Below are positions 42,211-51,950 of a stretch of 64,000 nt of DNA, piece by piece. The stretch lies in contig NZ_CP018319.1 of assembly GCF_001952935.1 (NCBI RefSeq), positions 124,001 through 188,000 on the forward strand, read 5' to 3'. The position numbers were made by a program, and so were the translations under genes. The notes under the pieces are model-generated. The model ran no database searches. It saw only the letters and a list, made by a program, of their open reading frames with translations, and was not told the DNA's origin. The number at the start of each line of letters is the position of its first letter. Positions within the stretch are counted from its first letter, which is position 1. The stretch comes from Pseudomonas frederiksbergensis. Lineage in GTDB: Bacteria; Pseudomonadota; Gammaproteobacteria; Pseudomonadales; Pseudomonadaceae.

Positions 42211-42669
42211 TCAACCTTGTTTCAAGTCGAGGCAGTAGGTGTAGTAACCCGTATCGCGCACATAACCCAGGGATTCATACAACCGTTGCGCGCCGACATT
42301 GTCCGTGGCGGTTTCCAGCACCATGCCTTTGGCACCGGTCAACAATGCAAAGGCTCGCGCAGTGTTCATCAGCAACGTGCCGACCCCCTGCCCTCGGGCG
42401 GCAGGTGTTGTGAAGAGGTCGCCAAGCAGCCAGGTGCGGTGCGCGTCGATGGAGGAGAACGTCGGGAACAACTGGACGAAACCCAGCGCCTCACCGCCAG
42501 GGGCCTGGGCGAAGAAGATCGCCGATTCGTCCCGGGCAATGCGTTCGGCAATGAAGTCGCGAGACTGCGGCAGGTTCGACGGTTGGCCGTAGAAACCGCG
42601 ATAGGCGTCGAACAGGCTGGCGATTTTATCGAGGTGGGAGGCGTCGGCGCGCAGGGCCTGGATGTCCAT
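42211..42669 (-). CDS. GNAT family N-acetyltransferase
   Basis: 152-residue acetyltransferase of the Gcn5 fold. The acetyl-CoA loop is LFTTPAARGQGVGTLLMNTA with RxxGxG/A, and the last strands are VLETATDNVGAQRLYESLGY. ATG 42669 has AAGGAA upstream. Acceptor unknown. It is the last gene of a minus-strand run after the NCS1 permease, but a strong terminator lies between them. Confidence 0.88.
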   Translation of the reverse strand: MDIQALRADASHLDKIASLFDAYRGFYGQPSNLPQSRDFIAERIARDESAIFFAQAPGGEALGFVQLFPTFSSIDAHRTWLLGDLFTTPAARGQGVGTLLMNTARAFALLTGAKGMVLETATDNVGAQRLYESLGYVRDTGYYTYCLDLKQG

Positions 42670-42724
42670 GTTGATCGTTTCCTTACGGATTGAGTTGATG
42701 TGCGGGAAAAGGGAAAGGTAGATC

Positions 42725-42768
42725 AAAAGATCGCAGCCTGCAGCAGCTGCCGCAGGCTGCGATCTTTT
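42725..42768. terminator. Bidirectional terminator hairpin
   Basis: 17-bp perfect inverted repeat AAAAGATCGCAGCCTGC / GCAGGCTGCGATCTTTT with a ten-base loop, between the permease and GNAT genes. This sequence is a common Pseudomonas terminator/repeat. Confidence 0.88.
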
Positions 42769-42797
42769 TGGGCTCACCCAAACTTCCGGTTTCCTCC

Positions 42798-44210
42798 TTA
42801 AGGCCTTTCAGTTCCGCTCAGGACCACCGCCGGCATCGATGTCCTGGCCAGCCCGTAATAGAGAACCCCCGGTACCACCAGCCCAACGATCCAGGAAATA
42901 TCGACACCGCCGAGCTGCGCGACCATCGGCCCAGAGTAGAAATGCGTATCGACGAAGGGCAACTGGATCAATACACCCACGACATACACGCTGATCCCGC
43001 GCATGTTCCAGCGACCATAACGGCCCGCCGGGTCGGACAGCGCCGGGATGTCATAGCGCTCTTTGTTGATGAAGTAGTAATCCACCAGATTGATCGCGCT
43101 CCACGGTGTGAAGAAGGTCAGCAAAAACAGGATGAAGTACTTGAAGGCATTGAGAAACGAGTACTGCCCCAGCAATGCGAGGGTGGTGGACGCCGCGACA
43201 ATCAGCAGCACAAACACCATGCGCTGGCGGGCGGAGATCTCCAGACGACTGCGAAAACCACTGATGATGGTGGCCACGCACATGAAGCTGCCATAAGCGT
43301 TGAGCGTGGACACCGTGACCTTGCCAAACACCACGCTCAGGTAAAGCAGGGACGCCATCACACCGGTACTGCCCAACCCGACGATGGTCGCCACCTCGTG
43401 ACCGCGGAAGTTCGCACCGGCCAAGGCCGCGGCAAATACCCCCAGCACCATGGATGCCTGGGCGCCCAGCACCGTGCCAAGCCCGACGGCAGCAAACGTC
43501 TTCCACGACGAGGTCTTGCTCGGCAGGTAGCGTGAGTAGTCAGCCACATATGGGCCAAAGGCAATCTGCCAGGAGGCGGACAACGACACCGCCAGCAGAA
43601 AAGTGCTCCAGCCGAAGTGACGGTTTTCCAGCAGCAGACCGATATCGTTGAGGGTCATCAATCGGCTAAACAGATAGCCGAAGGCGATGATGCCCAGCAC
43701 GCTGGCGACCCGTCCGACCAGGTGAATGACCCGGTAACCGAAGATCGTCAGAAACGCGATGCACAAGGCGAAAATCAGGATGCCGGCGCTGTCGCTGACA
43801 TGGATCAACTGGGCAATCGCCTGCCCCGAGAGTACCGCGCCAGTGGCGCTGAAACCGAGGTACATCAGGCACACCAGCACAATCGGAATGGCCGCGCCAT
43901 AGACCCCGAACTGCACACGACTGGAGATCATCTGCGGCAGCCCGAGCTTCGGCCCTTGCGCTGCGTGCAGAGCCACCACGGCACCGCCGAGCACCTGGCC
44001 GATCAGCAAGCCGATGAGCGACCAGAACACATCGCCGCCCAGCACCACGGCCAGGGCGCCGGTGACGATCGCGGTGATCTGCAAGTTGGCACCGAGCCAC
44101 AGGGTGAACTGGCTGTAGAGGCTGCCATGACGCTCGGCCTCGGGAATAAAATCGATCGAACGTGTCTCGATCAGGGGACTTCGCTGCTGACTATCGCTGA
44201 CCTTGGTCAT
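42798..44210 (-). CDS. NCS1-family nucleobase:cation symporter (cytosine-permease-like)
   Basis: 470 residues, about 12 helices. Family marks include GSLYSQFTLWLGANLQITAI (residues about 29-48), SRVQFGVYGAAIPIVL and FGPYVADYSRYLP, with TPWSAINLVDYYFI at the end. NCS1 proteins import purines, pyrimidines, allantoin or hydantoins with H+ or Na+. It lies behind an amidohydrolase and porin on the same strand, consistent with uptake of a cyclic amide; the REPIN separates it from the porin gene. Confidence 0.9.
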   Translation of the reverse strand: MTKVSDSQQRSPLIETRSIDFIPEAERHGSLYSQFTLWLGANLQITAIVTGALAVVLGGDVFWSLIGLLIGQVLGGAVVALHAAQGPKLGLPQMISSRVQFGVYGAAIPIVLVCLMYLGFSATGAVLSGQAIAQLIHVSDSAGILIFALCIAFLTIFGYRVIHLVGRVASVLGIIAFGYLFSRLMTLNDIGLLLENRHFGWSTFLLAVSLSASWQIAFGPYVADYSRYLPSKTSSWKTFAAVGLGTVLGAQASMVLGVFAAALAGANFRGHEVATIVGLGSTGVMASLLYLSVVFGKVTVSTLNAYGSFMCVATIISGFRSRLEISARQRMVFVLLIVAASTTLALLGQYSFLNAFKYFILFLLTFFTPWSAINLVDYYFINKERYDIPALSDPAGRYGRWNMRGISVYVVGVLIQLPFVDTHFYSGPMVAQLGGVDISWIVGLVVPGVLYYGLARTSMPAVVLSGTERP

Positions 44211-44251
44211 TACGCTGTTCTCTTATGAGGGGCAGACGGGCAAAGGTTTTT

Positions 44252-44362
44252 TGTGGCGAGGGAGCTTGCTCCCGCTCGACTGCGCAGCAGTCGCAAAATC
44301 GCATTGTCGTCAGTATTTTTGGGCCGCTTCGCAGCCCAGCGGGAGCAAGCTCCCTCGCCACA
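44252..44362. repeat. REPIN (two inverted REP sequences)
   Basis: 25-base ends at 44252-44276 and 44338-44362 are perfect reverse complements (outer bases TGTGGCGAGGGAGCTTG). Between them lie a GACTGC-GCA-GCAGTC palindrome and a short spacer. This is the classic mobile but RAYT-dependent Pseudomonas REP doublet. Confidence 0.92.
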
Positions 44363-44415
44363 ATTGATCGCTCGACCCTGGGTTTCTGTTAACTCACTGG
44401 CAGGGCTTTTAACGC

Positions 44416-45156
44416 TTAGAACGCCTTGCTGGCGCTGGCAACCACAGTGGCGGAGCACAAATCACCATAGCCATACCAGCTCGTGCACTCGCTTTTCGAC
44501 AGGTCGGTATCAATGTAGCTAAGGCCCCAGGTCACGCCCACGAAGTCACGGGTCAACTTGGCTTCCCACTCGGTGTAGGCATCACGGCTGTCGCCGCTGG
44601 CAGACCAGAACGCCGGGTCTTTGAAATCGTTGCGTCCCACGCGCAGGTCCAGGCCGATGTCGGCCGGCAACTCGATTTTGTAGCTGAGGTAGGTGTAAAG
44701 GGTGTCCTGGTCTTCGCCAAAAAAGTTAGGCGTATCGTTTGAGTAGTTGGCGCCGAGCTTCACGCCATATACGTCAAGGATGGCGTAGACCTCGCTCATG
44801 TTGAATTGGCCTTCCTTTGGATAGTCGTACTTGATGTACCCCAGATCGAGGCTGATGGCCTCGGTCGCCTGCCAGTAGTAGCCCGCGTAATACTCGAGCT
44901 CCTGGCGTGTCTTGAACTCGCCGCCGAAATCGACGTTCGAGGTCCAGGCGCCCACGTACAGGCCGCTGCTATGGACCAGCGTGGCGCCGGCCTGAGCCGC
45001 CGGATCACCCAGGGTTTGCGAAATGCCACGGGTGCGGTAGTCGCTGAAGACTCCCAGGGTCATGTCCAGGCTGAAGTCATCGTTGAGTGTCAGTGCGTGG
45101 GTGGTCAGGGGTGCCAATGCAAGAATGGCAAGGGTCAATACTGAGCGTGCGTTCAT
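44416..45156 (-). CDS. TorF-family putative porin
   Basis: Outer-membrane beta-barrel of 246 residues. Signal peptide 1-21 (ending THA); the mature start DDFSLDMTLGVFSDYRTRGISQ with YRxRGxSQ is the TorF/Gcw_chp hallmark, then alternating strands to the C-terminal aromatic Phe. It is likely the outer-membrane entry for the compound handled by the amidohydrolase and NCS1 genes beside it. Confidence 0.88.
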   Translation of the reverse strand: MNARSVLTLAILALAPLTTHALTLNDDFSLDMTLGVFSDYRTRGISQTLGDPAAQAGATLVHSSGLYVGAWTSNVDFGGEFKTRQELEYYAGYYWQATEAISLDLGYIKYDYPKEGQFNMSEVYAILDVYGVKLGANYSNDTPNFFGEDQDTLYTYLSYKIELPADIGLDLRVGRNDFKDPAFWSASGDSRDAYTEWEAKLTRDFVGVTWGLSYIDTDLSKSECTSWYGYGDLCSATVVASASKAF

Positions 45157-45266
45157 ACAAGTCTCTTATTGTTATGGAGGTGCGGGTAATTTCAGGCATG
45201 GCGATGCCGAGCCCCTCGTCATGCGAGGAGCCAGGCGTCTTTTGCGGGGTGTGGGTGAACGAAGGG

Positions 45267-47009
45267 TCAGGACGCGGGCGCGTACACCTCTTTGCCGGCG
45301 AAGAAGGTCTTCAGGACTTTGGTGTCGAACAGGTCGTCATCGCTGACCTTGAAGACATCGCGGTCGAGGATGATCAAGTCGGCCTGTTTGCCGGGCGTCA
45401 ACGAACCAATCTGCTGCTCAAGACGCAGGGCTTTGGCGGCATTGAGCGTGTAGGCATAGAACATGGTCTGGCGATCGATGCTTTCCTTGGCATTCAACAC
45501 CCCCAGCGGCCCTTTGCGCGTGCTGGCCTGAGCGATGGCGTTCCATGGGTTGGGGCTGGACACCGGCCAGTCGCTGCCACCGGCGATGACCGCACCGGCG
45601 TTATGCAGGGACTTGGCGGGATACTGATAACCGTAAGCAAATGCACTGATATAGGGTTTGACGAGCTCGACGGTGTACGTCTCGCCCGTGGCCCACAGCA
45701 ATTGCATGGAAGCGATCACGCCAAGTTGCTTGAAGCGCGGAAACTCTTTCGGGTTGACCAGTTGCAGGTGGCTGATGCTATGGGCCACCGGTGTCGGATT
45801 GAGTTTGCGCGCATAGGCAAAACCATCGAGTGACTCACGCACCGCACGGTCGCCGACCGCATGCATGTGCACAATCCAGTCACGCTTCTCCGCTGCCACC
45901 ACCAACTCACCGAAGTGCGCGGGGTCGATCAGCAGTTGACCGTTTTTATGACTGTTGTTGAAGGGCACGATGACCGCGGCGGTTTGCCCCGGAAACTCCA
46001 GAACGCCATCGGCGAATACCTTGATCCCGGGAAAACTCAGGTTAGGCACACCCTCGAATTTCTTCATCACCTTGGCCAGCACTTCCAGATCGGCCGGTCG
46101 GCTTTTCGGGTTGGCCAACAGCAGCGCGGCGACGTGGGCATTGAGTTCGCCCTTCTCTGCCAATTCGCGGTAAAGCGGCAGCACGCCGTAACTCTGCTCG
46201 GTTGCCTTGAAATCGAACAACGAATCGCCACTGCCGGCATTCGCCGCCGCGTCCATCCAGGCGGTGATGCCGTATTGATTGTTGACCTTCACCGCCTCGC
46301 GGGCGGCTTTCAACATGATCTCGCCGCTGGGCGCGGGGATCTGGCTGCGTACCTGGTCCCAGCGCGACTCGGCAAAATAACCATTGGGGGTGAAATTCGC
46401 GTCATGACCTACATAGCTGCGATCCTGTTCCGACAGGCCTTTAACCAGCGCCGCGTCGATTTTCAGGCGCTTGAGCATGGCGTTGTTGGCCCAGCCGGTG
46501 TGCCCGTCGATCCCGCTGAGGACCACCGGTTGATTCGCCCAGCGTCCCTGATTGAAGCGCTGGCCCAGCTCCCGGCTCTTGTCCCAATACGCCGAACTGG
46601 CCCCGGCGATGCTGATCACGTCACCGGCCCGCGCGATGCCCGCCTGATCCTGTTCGATGATCCACTGTTCAAGCTCGGGCAGCGGTTTGACTTCATCCAG
46701 CAGGTTGGCGCCCATGCTGTCGAAGGCCCCGACCACCGGGTGACTGTGGGTATCAATCATTCCCGGCATGAGCACCTTGCCCGCCAGATCGATCCGTTGC
46801 GTGCGGGTATCGGCCAGGGCGTTGATTTCGGCATTACTGCCCACTTTGAGGATCTTGCCGTCTTGCACGGCCACTGCCTGGACCAGTCCCTGACCGGGCT
46901 CGGCGGTGAAGACCTTGCCGTTGAACAACACAAGGTCAGCGGCGGCCATGGCTTGTACCGAAGAAAAAGCCAGGGCTGCGGCCAACAGGTTTGGAATAAA
47001 TCGCTGCAT
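45267..47009 (-). CDS. Exported amidohydrolase, YtcJ-like
   Basis: 580-residue metal hydrolase of the amidohydrolase 3 family. Signal peptide 1-23. The HxH metal motif is MIDTHSHP (His88, His90); a further metal/substrate His lies in WIVHMHAVGDRAVRESL and Asp in GGSDWPVSSPNPW. YtcJ-type enzymes cleave formamides or cyclic amides, with the substrate unproved. The signal peptide puts it in the periplasm, where its product could be taken by the NCS1 permease. A LuxR-type gene lies 224 bases upstream. Confidence 0.9.
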   Translation of the reverse strand: MQRFIPNLLAAALAFSSVQAMAAADLVLFNGKVFTAEPGQGLVQAVAVQDGKILKVGSNAEINALADTRTQRIDLAGKVLMPGMIDTHSHPVVGAFDSMGANLLDEVKPLPELEQWIIEQDQAGIARAGDVISIAGASSAYWDKSRELGQRFNQGRWANQPVVLSGIDGHTGWANNAMLKRLKIDAALVKGLSEQDRSYVGHDANFTPNGYFAESRWDQVRSQIPAPSGEIMLKAAREAVKVNNQYGITAWMDAAANAGSGDSLFDFKATEQSYGVLPLYRELAEKGELNAHVAALLLANPKSRPADLEVLAKVMKKFEGVPNLSFPGIKVFADGVLEFPGQTAAVIVPFNNSHKNGQLLIDPAHFGELVVAAEKRDWIVHMHAVGDRAVRESLDGFAYARKLNPTPVAHSISHLQLVNPKEFPRFKQLGVIASMQLLWATGETYTVELVKPYISAFAYGYQYPAKSLHNAGAVIAGGSDWPVSSPNPWNAIAQASTRKGPLGVLNAKESIDRQTMFYAYTLNAAKALRLEQQIGSLTPGKQADLIILDRDVFKVSDDDLFDTKVLKTFFAGKEVYAPAS

Positions 47010-47187
47010 CGGAACACTCTCTTGTTTTTATTGGACTGGGGGAGGCAGATGTTTTCGAAGTGGCCCGAACGGACGGTCGCAAGCCCCTGATATGCAGGGC
47101 ATACCCTATAGAGCGCGGCGGTCGGATGGACCTCCACAAATGAGGAGGGGTAAGGCAAATACCGTCAGCTAAGCAGCAACACAGACC

Positions 47188-47215
47188 TTGTGGCGAGGGG
47201 ATTGTTTGCAACAAG
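47188..47215. repeat. Half REP sequence
   Basis: CTTGTGGCGAGGGGATTGTT is the left half of a TGTGGCGAGGGGATT-type REP; its partner arm is not present. Confidence 0.45.
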
Positions 47216-47233
47216 GTATGTGTTGTGCGCGGC

Positions 47234-48253
47234 TTAATTACGACGTGCAGTTTCCGTAGGCGAGGTCGATGAGCGCAGGACAGAACCCAGCTCCACTTTG
47301 CTCTTCACGCCGAGCTGCACGTAGCAGTTGCGCAGATAGGTGCGCACTGTGGCCGGACTCAGCGCAAGGATTTTGGCAATTTCCTTATAGGAATGGCCGG
47401 CGGCAAACAGCATCGCCGCCGTGCGCTCGCGAGGTGCCAGCACCGCCCCGCGCGACTGTGTTTCGAGTGACAGGATGACGTGCTCGGCGTTGGGGCTAAG
47501 CGTCATTGCAGTACGCCCCAGGCGAATCACACACGGCGCTTTTTCCAGGTGTGCGATGACATCAACGGGAAGCATTGAACCACTCCACCCAGGCAATTCG
47601 CGCTGAATGGCGGCGCACAGGCTGGCGCCCACATACAGCAGACTGCCATCCATCCGGGCGACCCCGAAGTCACTCGCCCCGTTGCCCGTGTCGCAGCGAA
47701 TCATGTCCTGCACCTGAAAGCGCCACAGCTGCAACAGGTGGTCGCAGAACGCCGAAAACAACTCGTCCTCGCTGGCATTGAAAGCCTGTGCATGAAGGCC
47801 TCGGTAAAGACAAACGAAGAACATCAAGCCGCTTTCCGGGAGCTCGAACGTGATGCACATCAGGTGGTAGAGGTCGTGACGGCGTGCGAAGTCATTCACC
47901 TGTTCGCAGGGATCGTTGAACCCACTGTCGCGTAACACTTCCCCGGGCTGACTTAAAGTCTCCTGGGAAAATCGGTCGCTGACCGCTACTTTGTGCCATT
48001 CGACGGCAAACGACTCAGGCAGATTGATCCGCCCGTGCATCCAGCTTTGAGGCGTACTGGCGTCTGATGTCGACATCTCGCCCCACCATGCCGAAGCGAA
48101 GGGCACCAGTTGACCGAAGGCCTGCAAGCCGTCGGCGATGAATTGGGAGGCGCCGCGATCTCGAGCAAGCCGACCCAGGTGCAACACGCAACGATTGAAC
48201 GCCTTTAGCGTGGCCAGCGACGTGTTGGCGTCGACCTCATCACCCTCCTCCAT
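47234..48253 (-). CDS. LuxR-type (C-terminal HTH) transcriptional regulator
   Basis: 339 residues from ATG 48253 (AGGA upstream). The last 65 residues are a LuxR/GerE helix-turn-helix (LAPRERTAAMLFAAGHSYKEI, LSPATVRTYLRNCYVQLGV). The N-terminal 250 residues have no autoinducer-domain signature and form an unassigned sensor. It is upstream of, and in the same direction as, the amidohydrolase-porin-permease genes, its probable regulon. Confidence 0.88.
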   Translation of the reverse strand: MEEGDEVDANTSLATLKAFNRCVLHLGRLARDRGASQFIADGLQAFGQLVPFASAWWGEMSTSDASTPQSWMHGRINLPESFAVEWHKVAVSDRFSQETLSQPGEVLRDSGFNDPCEQVNDFARRHDLYHLMCITFELPESGLMFFVCLYRGLHAQAFNASEDELFSAFCDHLLQLWRFQVQDMIRCDTGNGASDFGVARMDGSLLYVGASLCAAIQRELPGWSGSMLPVDVIAHLEKAPCVIRLGRTAMTLSPNAEHVILSLETQSRGAVLAPRERTAAMLFAAGHSYKEIAKILALSPATVRTYLRNCYVQLGVKSKVELGSVLRSSTSPTETARRN

Positions 48254-48467
48254 TGTTTTTATCCTGTTACTACATGGCGTATTTTTCGACGATGCCATAG
48301 CCGCGGTCATGGCGTCCAGCGAGCGCTCGCGACGCCGGCTGTCAGCGAGAACGACTCAAAAGCGCTAATTCCATTAAACCGGCCCAAGAGCCGACACAAC
48401 ACCATCTAACCTGAATAGAGCACGACCACAAACAAGCCTCTAGCCTCTTGATAAAGGGGGAGACCGG

Positions 48468-48758
48468 ATGACCGGAACAACAGCGCGCCGATGGGGCCTG
48501 CTCTCCCTGCTCGCCATCAACCTCGCGCTGACAGCGGGATGCTCAGGCAAAGCAGCGACAACTCGCTATGCGGCCTCAAGCCTGGGCGACAGCTGCTATG
48601 CAAAAGCGCTCCCCACTGTCGGCGAGGGCGGCCTGGCCTGGGGCTCCACCTTGAACATGGCTCGCAAAAAATCCCTGAATAATTGCATACGCTATGCCGG
48701 ACGATCCGGTGGCACGCCCGACACCTGCAAAGTGGTATTGGCCGAATGCAAAAATTAA
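48468..48758 (+). CDS. Small Cys-containing lipoprotein
   Basis: 96 residues. Signal peptide and lipobox LTAGC (residues about 21-25), mature part with four further Cys (DSCYAK, NNCIRY, DTCKVVLAECKN) that likely form disulfides. The fold with LxMARKKSLNNC resembles small DUF4189-like cysteine-knot proteins. Function unknown. AGGGGGAG precedes the ATG. It precedes nap by 214 bases. Confidence 0.7.
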   Translation: MTGTTARRWGLLSLLAINLALTAGCSGKAATTRYAASSLGDSCYAKALPTVGEGGLAWGSTLNMARKKSLNNCIRYAGRSGGTPDTCKVVLAECKN

Positions 48759-48854
48759 AACAATGGCAATGAAGACCAAGAACATTTGTTGAAAGCGAAT
48801 CCCTATCAATACAACGCAACTTGCTAACTAAACGAAGTAATGATTGAAATCGTT

Positions 48855-48886
48855 ATAACCCGTTGCGACCCAAGAGCACGGGTTAT
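48855..48886 (+). promoter_or_regulatory. Dyad upstream of napE
   Basis: ATAACCCGT / ACGGGTTAT, nine perfect base pairs around 14 bases, in the napE leader. There is no T-run, so it could be an operator or mRNA structure rather than a terminator. No convincing Anr/FNR box (TTGAT-N4-ATCAA) is visible. Confidence 0.45.
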
Positions 48887-48972
48887 CAACCGTTGGTCTG
48901 TAAACCCCCTGGTAGAAAACCTGCGAAAACTTCGTGATCTAGTCTGACTGCACGTTCGGCAGGAGATTACGC

Positions 48973-49140
48973 ATGTCATTGGCTGAAGAACGAAAACCTC
49001 AGCGCCGCAAAGAAACCCGGCTGTTTCTCTTTCTTGTCATCTGCCTCTTCCCGCTGCTGTCAGTCGCTATCGTCGGCGGCTACGGTTTTATCGTCTGGTT
49101 TTTCCAGATGCTGTACGGCCCCCCAGGACCACCCAACTAA
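48973..49140 (+). CDS. napE: Periplasmic nitrate reductase subunit NapE
   Basis: 55-residue single-span membrane protein: RKETRLFLFLVICLFPLLSV then a hydrophobic helix and GYGFIVWFFQMLYGPPGPP at the end, the NapE signature. GGCAGGAG precedes ATG 48973. First gene of the nap operon; its biochemical role is unknown, as in other bacteria. Confidence 0.88.
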   Translation: MSLAEERKPQRRKETRLFLFLVICLFPLLSVAIVGGYGFIVWFFQMLYGPPGPPN

Positions 49141-49177
49141 CTAATAGCCTTTTCTGAAAGCCTATTGGAGCCAGCGC

Positions 49178-49438
49178 ATGGACGAAGCTTTGCATATTGC
49201 CAGTCTTGTAGTACTTGCCAGGCCTGAATTGTTCGATGCCGTCAAAGCCAACCTGCGTCTGTTGGACGGCCTGGAACTGCATCAGGAAAGTGCGGCAGGA
49301 AAACTGGTGGTGGTCCTTGAGGCCGTACACGAAAGCCAGATCCTTCAACGCATCGAACAGATCAACAACTTGCCGGGCGTACTCAACGCGGCGTTGATCT
49401 ATCACGAACTCCTCGAACCCGAAGGAGACATCGAATGA
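49178..49438 (+). CDS. napD: NapD chaperone
   Basis: 86-residue cytosolic chaperone that binds the twin-arginine signal of NapA and assists its cofactor loading before export. [20 protein letters not shown] and [21 protein letters not shown] are the ferredoxin-like fold landmarks. Its stop overlaps the napA start by four bases. Confidence 0.92.
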   Translation: MDEALHIASLVVLARPELFDAVKANLRLLDGLELHQESAAGKLVVVLEAVHESQILQRIEQINNLPGVLNAALIYHELLEPEGDIE

Positions 49439-51939
49439 GCATGTCGCGCCGAACATTCGTCAAGGCCCAGGCCGCCGCCATTGCAGCCGCTGCCGCTGGC
49501 CTGCCGATTATTACCGACGCCAGTAATCTGGTAACAGAAGCAGACATGGTCACCCTGGACTGGAACAAGGCCCCCTGCCGTTTCTGCGGCACCGGATGCA
49601 GCGTGATGGTCGCGACCAAGGACAACCGGGTGGTCGCCACCCACGGCGACGTCAAGGCCGAGGTCAACCGCGGACTGAACTGCGTAAAGGGCTATTTCCT
49701 TTCGAAGATCATGTATGGCGTCGATCGCCTGACCCAACCGCTTTTGCGCATGACTAACGGCCAGTACGACAAGCAAGGCGAATTCCAGCCGATCAGTTGG
49801 GAGAAGGCCTTCGACATCATGGAGCTGAAATTCAAGGAAGCCTTGAAGAGCAAAGGTCCCGGGTCGGTCGGCATGTTCGGCTCCGGGCAATGGACCGTGT
49901 GGGAAGGCTATGCCGCCAACAAGCTGATGAAGGCTGGCTTTCGCAGCAACAACATCGACCCCAACGCTCGCCATTGCATGGCCTCGGCGGTGATGGGTTT
50001 TATGCGCACCTTTGGCATGGATGAGCCGATGGGGTGCTACGACGACATCGAAGCCACCGATGCCTTCGTGCTCTGGGGCTCGAACATGGCCGAGATGCAC
50101 CCGGTGCTCTGGAGCCGGGTCACCGACCGCCGTTTGAGCCAGCCTCACGTGAAAGTGGCCGTGCTGTCGACCTTCGAACATCGCAGTTTCGAGCTGGGCG
50201 ACATCCCCATGGTGTTCAAGCCGCAAACCGACCTGATGATCCTGAACTACATCGCCAACCACATCATTGAAAACGGCGCGGTGAACCAGGACTTCATTAC
50301 CAAGCACACCCGATTTGCCCAAGGTGCCGACGACATCGGGTACGGCCTGCGCCCTGATGATCCACGGGAAATGAAGGCGAAAAATGCCGCCAAGGCCAAC
50401 ACCTGGACGGATATTTCCTTCGACCAATACGCAGCCTTCGTCAAACCTTACACACTGGAGCGAACCGCCAAGGAGACAGGCGTTCCGACTGAAAGGCTCA
50501 AGGCGCTGGCCGAGTTGTATGCCGATCCCAAGCGCAAGGTCGTGTCGTTCTGGACCATGGGTTTCAACCAGCACACTCGCGGCGTCTGGGCCAACAACCT
50601 GATCTACAACATCCATTTGCTCACCGGCAAAATCAGCGAGCCGGGCAACAGCCCCTTCTCGTTGACCGGCCAGCCGTCGGCCTGTGGTACGGCGCGTGAA
50701 GTCGGGACTTTCTCCCACCGTTTGCCCGCCGATCTGGTGGTTACCAACCCCAAGCACCGCGCCATCGCCGAAAAAATCTGGAAGCTGCCCGCCGGTACCA
50801 TTCAGGAGAAACCTGGGTTTCACGCGGTGGAACAGAGCCGCATGCTCAAGGACGGCGTGCTCAACGTTTACTGGACCCAGGCCAGCAACAACATGCACGC
50901 CGGGCCGAACATCATGCAGGAAGTCCTGCCGGGCTGGCGCAACCCGGATAATTTCGTGATTGTCTCGGATGTCTACCCCACCGTTTCCGCGCAAGCCGCC
51001 GACCTGATCCTGCCCAGCGCCATGTGGGTAGAAAAGGAAGGTGCCTTTGGCAACGCCGAGCGGCGTACGCAGTTCTGGCATCAATTGGTGACCGCACCGG
51101 GGGACGCCAAGTCGGACCTGTGGCAGTTGCTGGAGTTTTCCAAGCGCTTCACCACCGATGAAACCTGGCCCGCCGAGTTACTCGCCAAGTCGCCTGATCT
51201 CAAGGGCAAAACCCTGTTTGAAGTGCTTTACAAGAACGGCCAGGTTGACCAGTTCCCGGTCGAGCAAATGGAAGCCGGATACAAAAATGATGAAGCCAAA
51301 GCGTTTGGCTTCTACCTGCAAAAAGGTTTGTTCGAGGAGTACGCCCAGTTCGGTCGCGGCCACGGGCATGACCTTGCCACGTTCGACCGCTATCACAGCG
51401 AACGAGGCCTGCGCTGGCCGGTGGTGGACGGCAAGGAAACCCGCTGGCGTTACCGCGAAGGGCTCGACCCCTATGTGGAGAAAGGCAGCGAGGTGCAGTT
51501 CTACGGTTACCCGGACAAGAAGGCGATTATCTTCGCCCTCCCCTACGAGCCGCCAGCCGAAGCCCCGGATGCCGATTATCCATTCTGGCTGAGCACCGGA
51601 CGCGTCCTCGAACACTGGCACACCGGCACCATGACCCAGCGCGTCGAGGAACTGTACAAAGCGGTGCCGGACGCATTGGTCTACATGCACCCCGAAGATG
51701 CCAAGGCCTTGAAGGCGCGGCGTGGCAGTGAAGTGAAGTTGATCAGCCGACGCGGTGAAATCCGTGCACGCATAGAAACCCGCGGGCGCAACAAACCGCC
51801 TCAAGGACTGGTGTTCGTGCCGTTTTTCGATGCCAACAAGCTGATCAACAAAGTCACGCTCGATGCCACCGATCCGATCTCCAAGCAGACCGACTACAAA
51901 AAATGCGCGATACGAATCGAGTTGATCAGCGTGGCCTGA
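49435..51939 (+). CDS. napA: Periplasmic nitrate reductase catalytic subunit NapA
   Basis: 834-residue Mo-bisMGD enzyme reducing nitrate to nitrite in the periplasm. Tat signal [12 protein letters not shown] (residues about 4-15). The [4Fe-4S] motif is [12 protein letters not shown] with the fourth Cys in [10 protein letters not shown]. The Mo-ligand Cys is in [12 protein letters not shown]. The C-terminal [18 protein letters not shown] and [19 protein letters not shown] segments are intact. Electrons come from NapB/NapC. Excess reductant disposal or aerobic nitrate reduction is the usual role in soil pseudomonads. Confidence 0.97.
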   Translation: MSMSRRTFVKAQAAAIAAAAAGLPIITDASNLVTEADMVTLDWNKAPCRFCGTGCSVMVATKDNRVVATHGDVKAEVNRGLNCVKGYFLSKIMYGVDRLTQPLLRMTNGQYDKQGEFQPISWEKAFDIMELKFKEALKSKGPGSVGMFGSGQWTVWEGYAANKLMKAGFRSNNIDPNARHCMASAVMGFMRTFGMDEPMGCYDDIEATDAFVLWGSNMAEMHPVLWSRVTDRRLSQPHVKVAVLSTFEHRSFELGDIPMVFKPQTDLMILNYIANHIIENGAVNQDFITKHTRFAQGADDIGYGLRPDDPREMKAKNAAKANTWTDISFDQYAAFVKPYTLERTAKETGVPTERLKALAELYADPKRKVVSFWTMGFNQHTRGVWANNLIYNIHLLTGKISEPGNSPFSLTGQPSACGTAREVGTFSHRLPADLVVTNPKHRAIAEKIWKLPAGTIQEKPGFHAVEQSRMLKDGVLNVYWTQASNNMHAGPNIMQEVLPGWRNPDNFVIVSDVYPTVSAQAADLILPSAMWVEKEGAFGNAERRTQFWHQLVTAPGDAKSDLWQLLEFSKRFTTDETWPAELLAKSPDLKGKTLFEVLYKNGQVDQFPVEQMEAGYKNDEAKAFGFYLQKGLFEEYAQFGRGHGHDLATFDRYHSERGLRWPVVDGKETRWRYREGLDPYVEKGSEVQFYGYPDKKAIIFALPYEPPAEAPDADYPFWLSTGRVLEHWHTGTMTQRVEELYKAVPDALVYMHPEDAKALKARRGSEVKLISRRGEIRARIETRGRNKPPQGLVFVPFFDANKLINKVTLDATDPISKQTDYKKCAIRIELISVA

Positions 51940-51950
51940 GGAGAACCGTC

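Noticed and set aside
49402..51084. 560-codon open frame antisense to napA
   Set aside because: High-GC shadow frame; its composition is Gly/His/Val-rich noise and napA is unambiguous.
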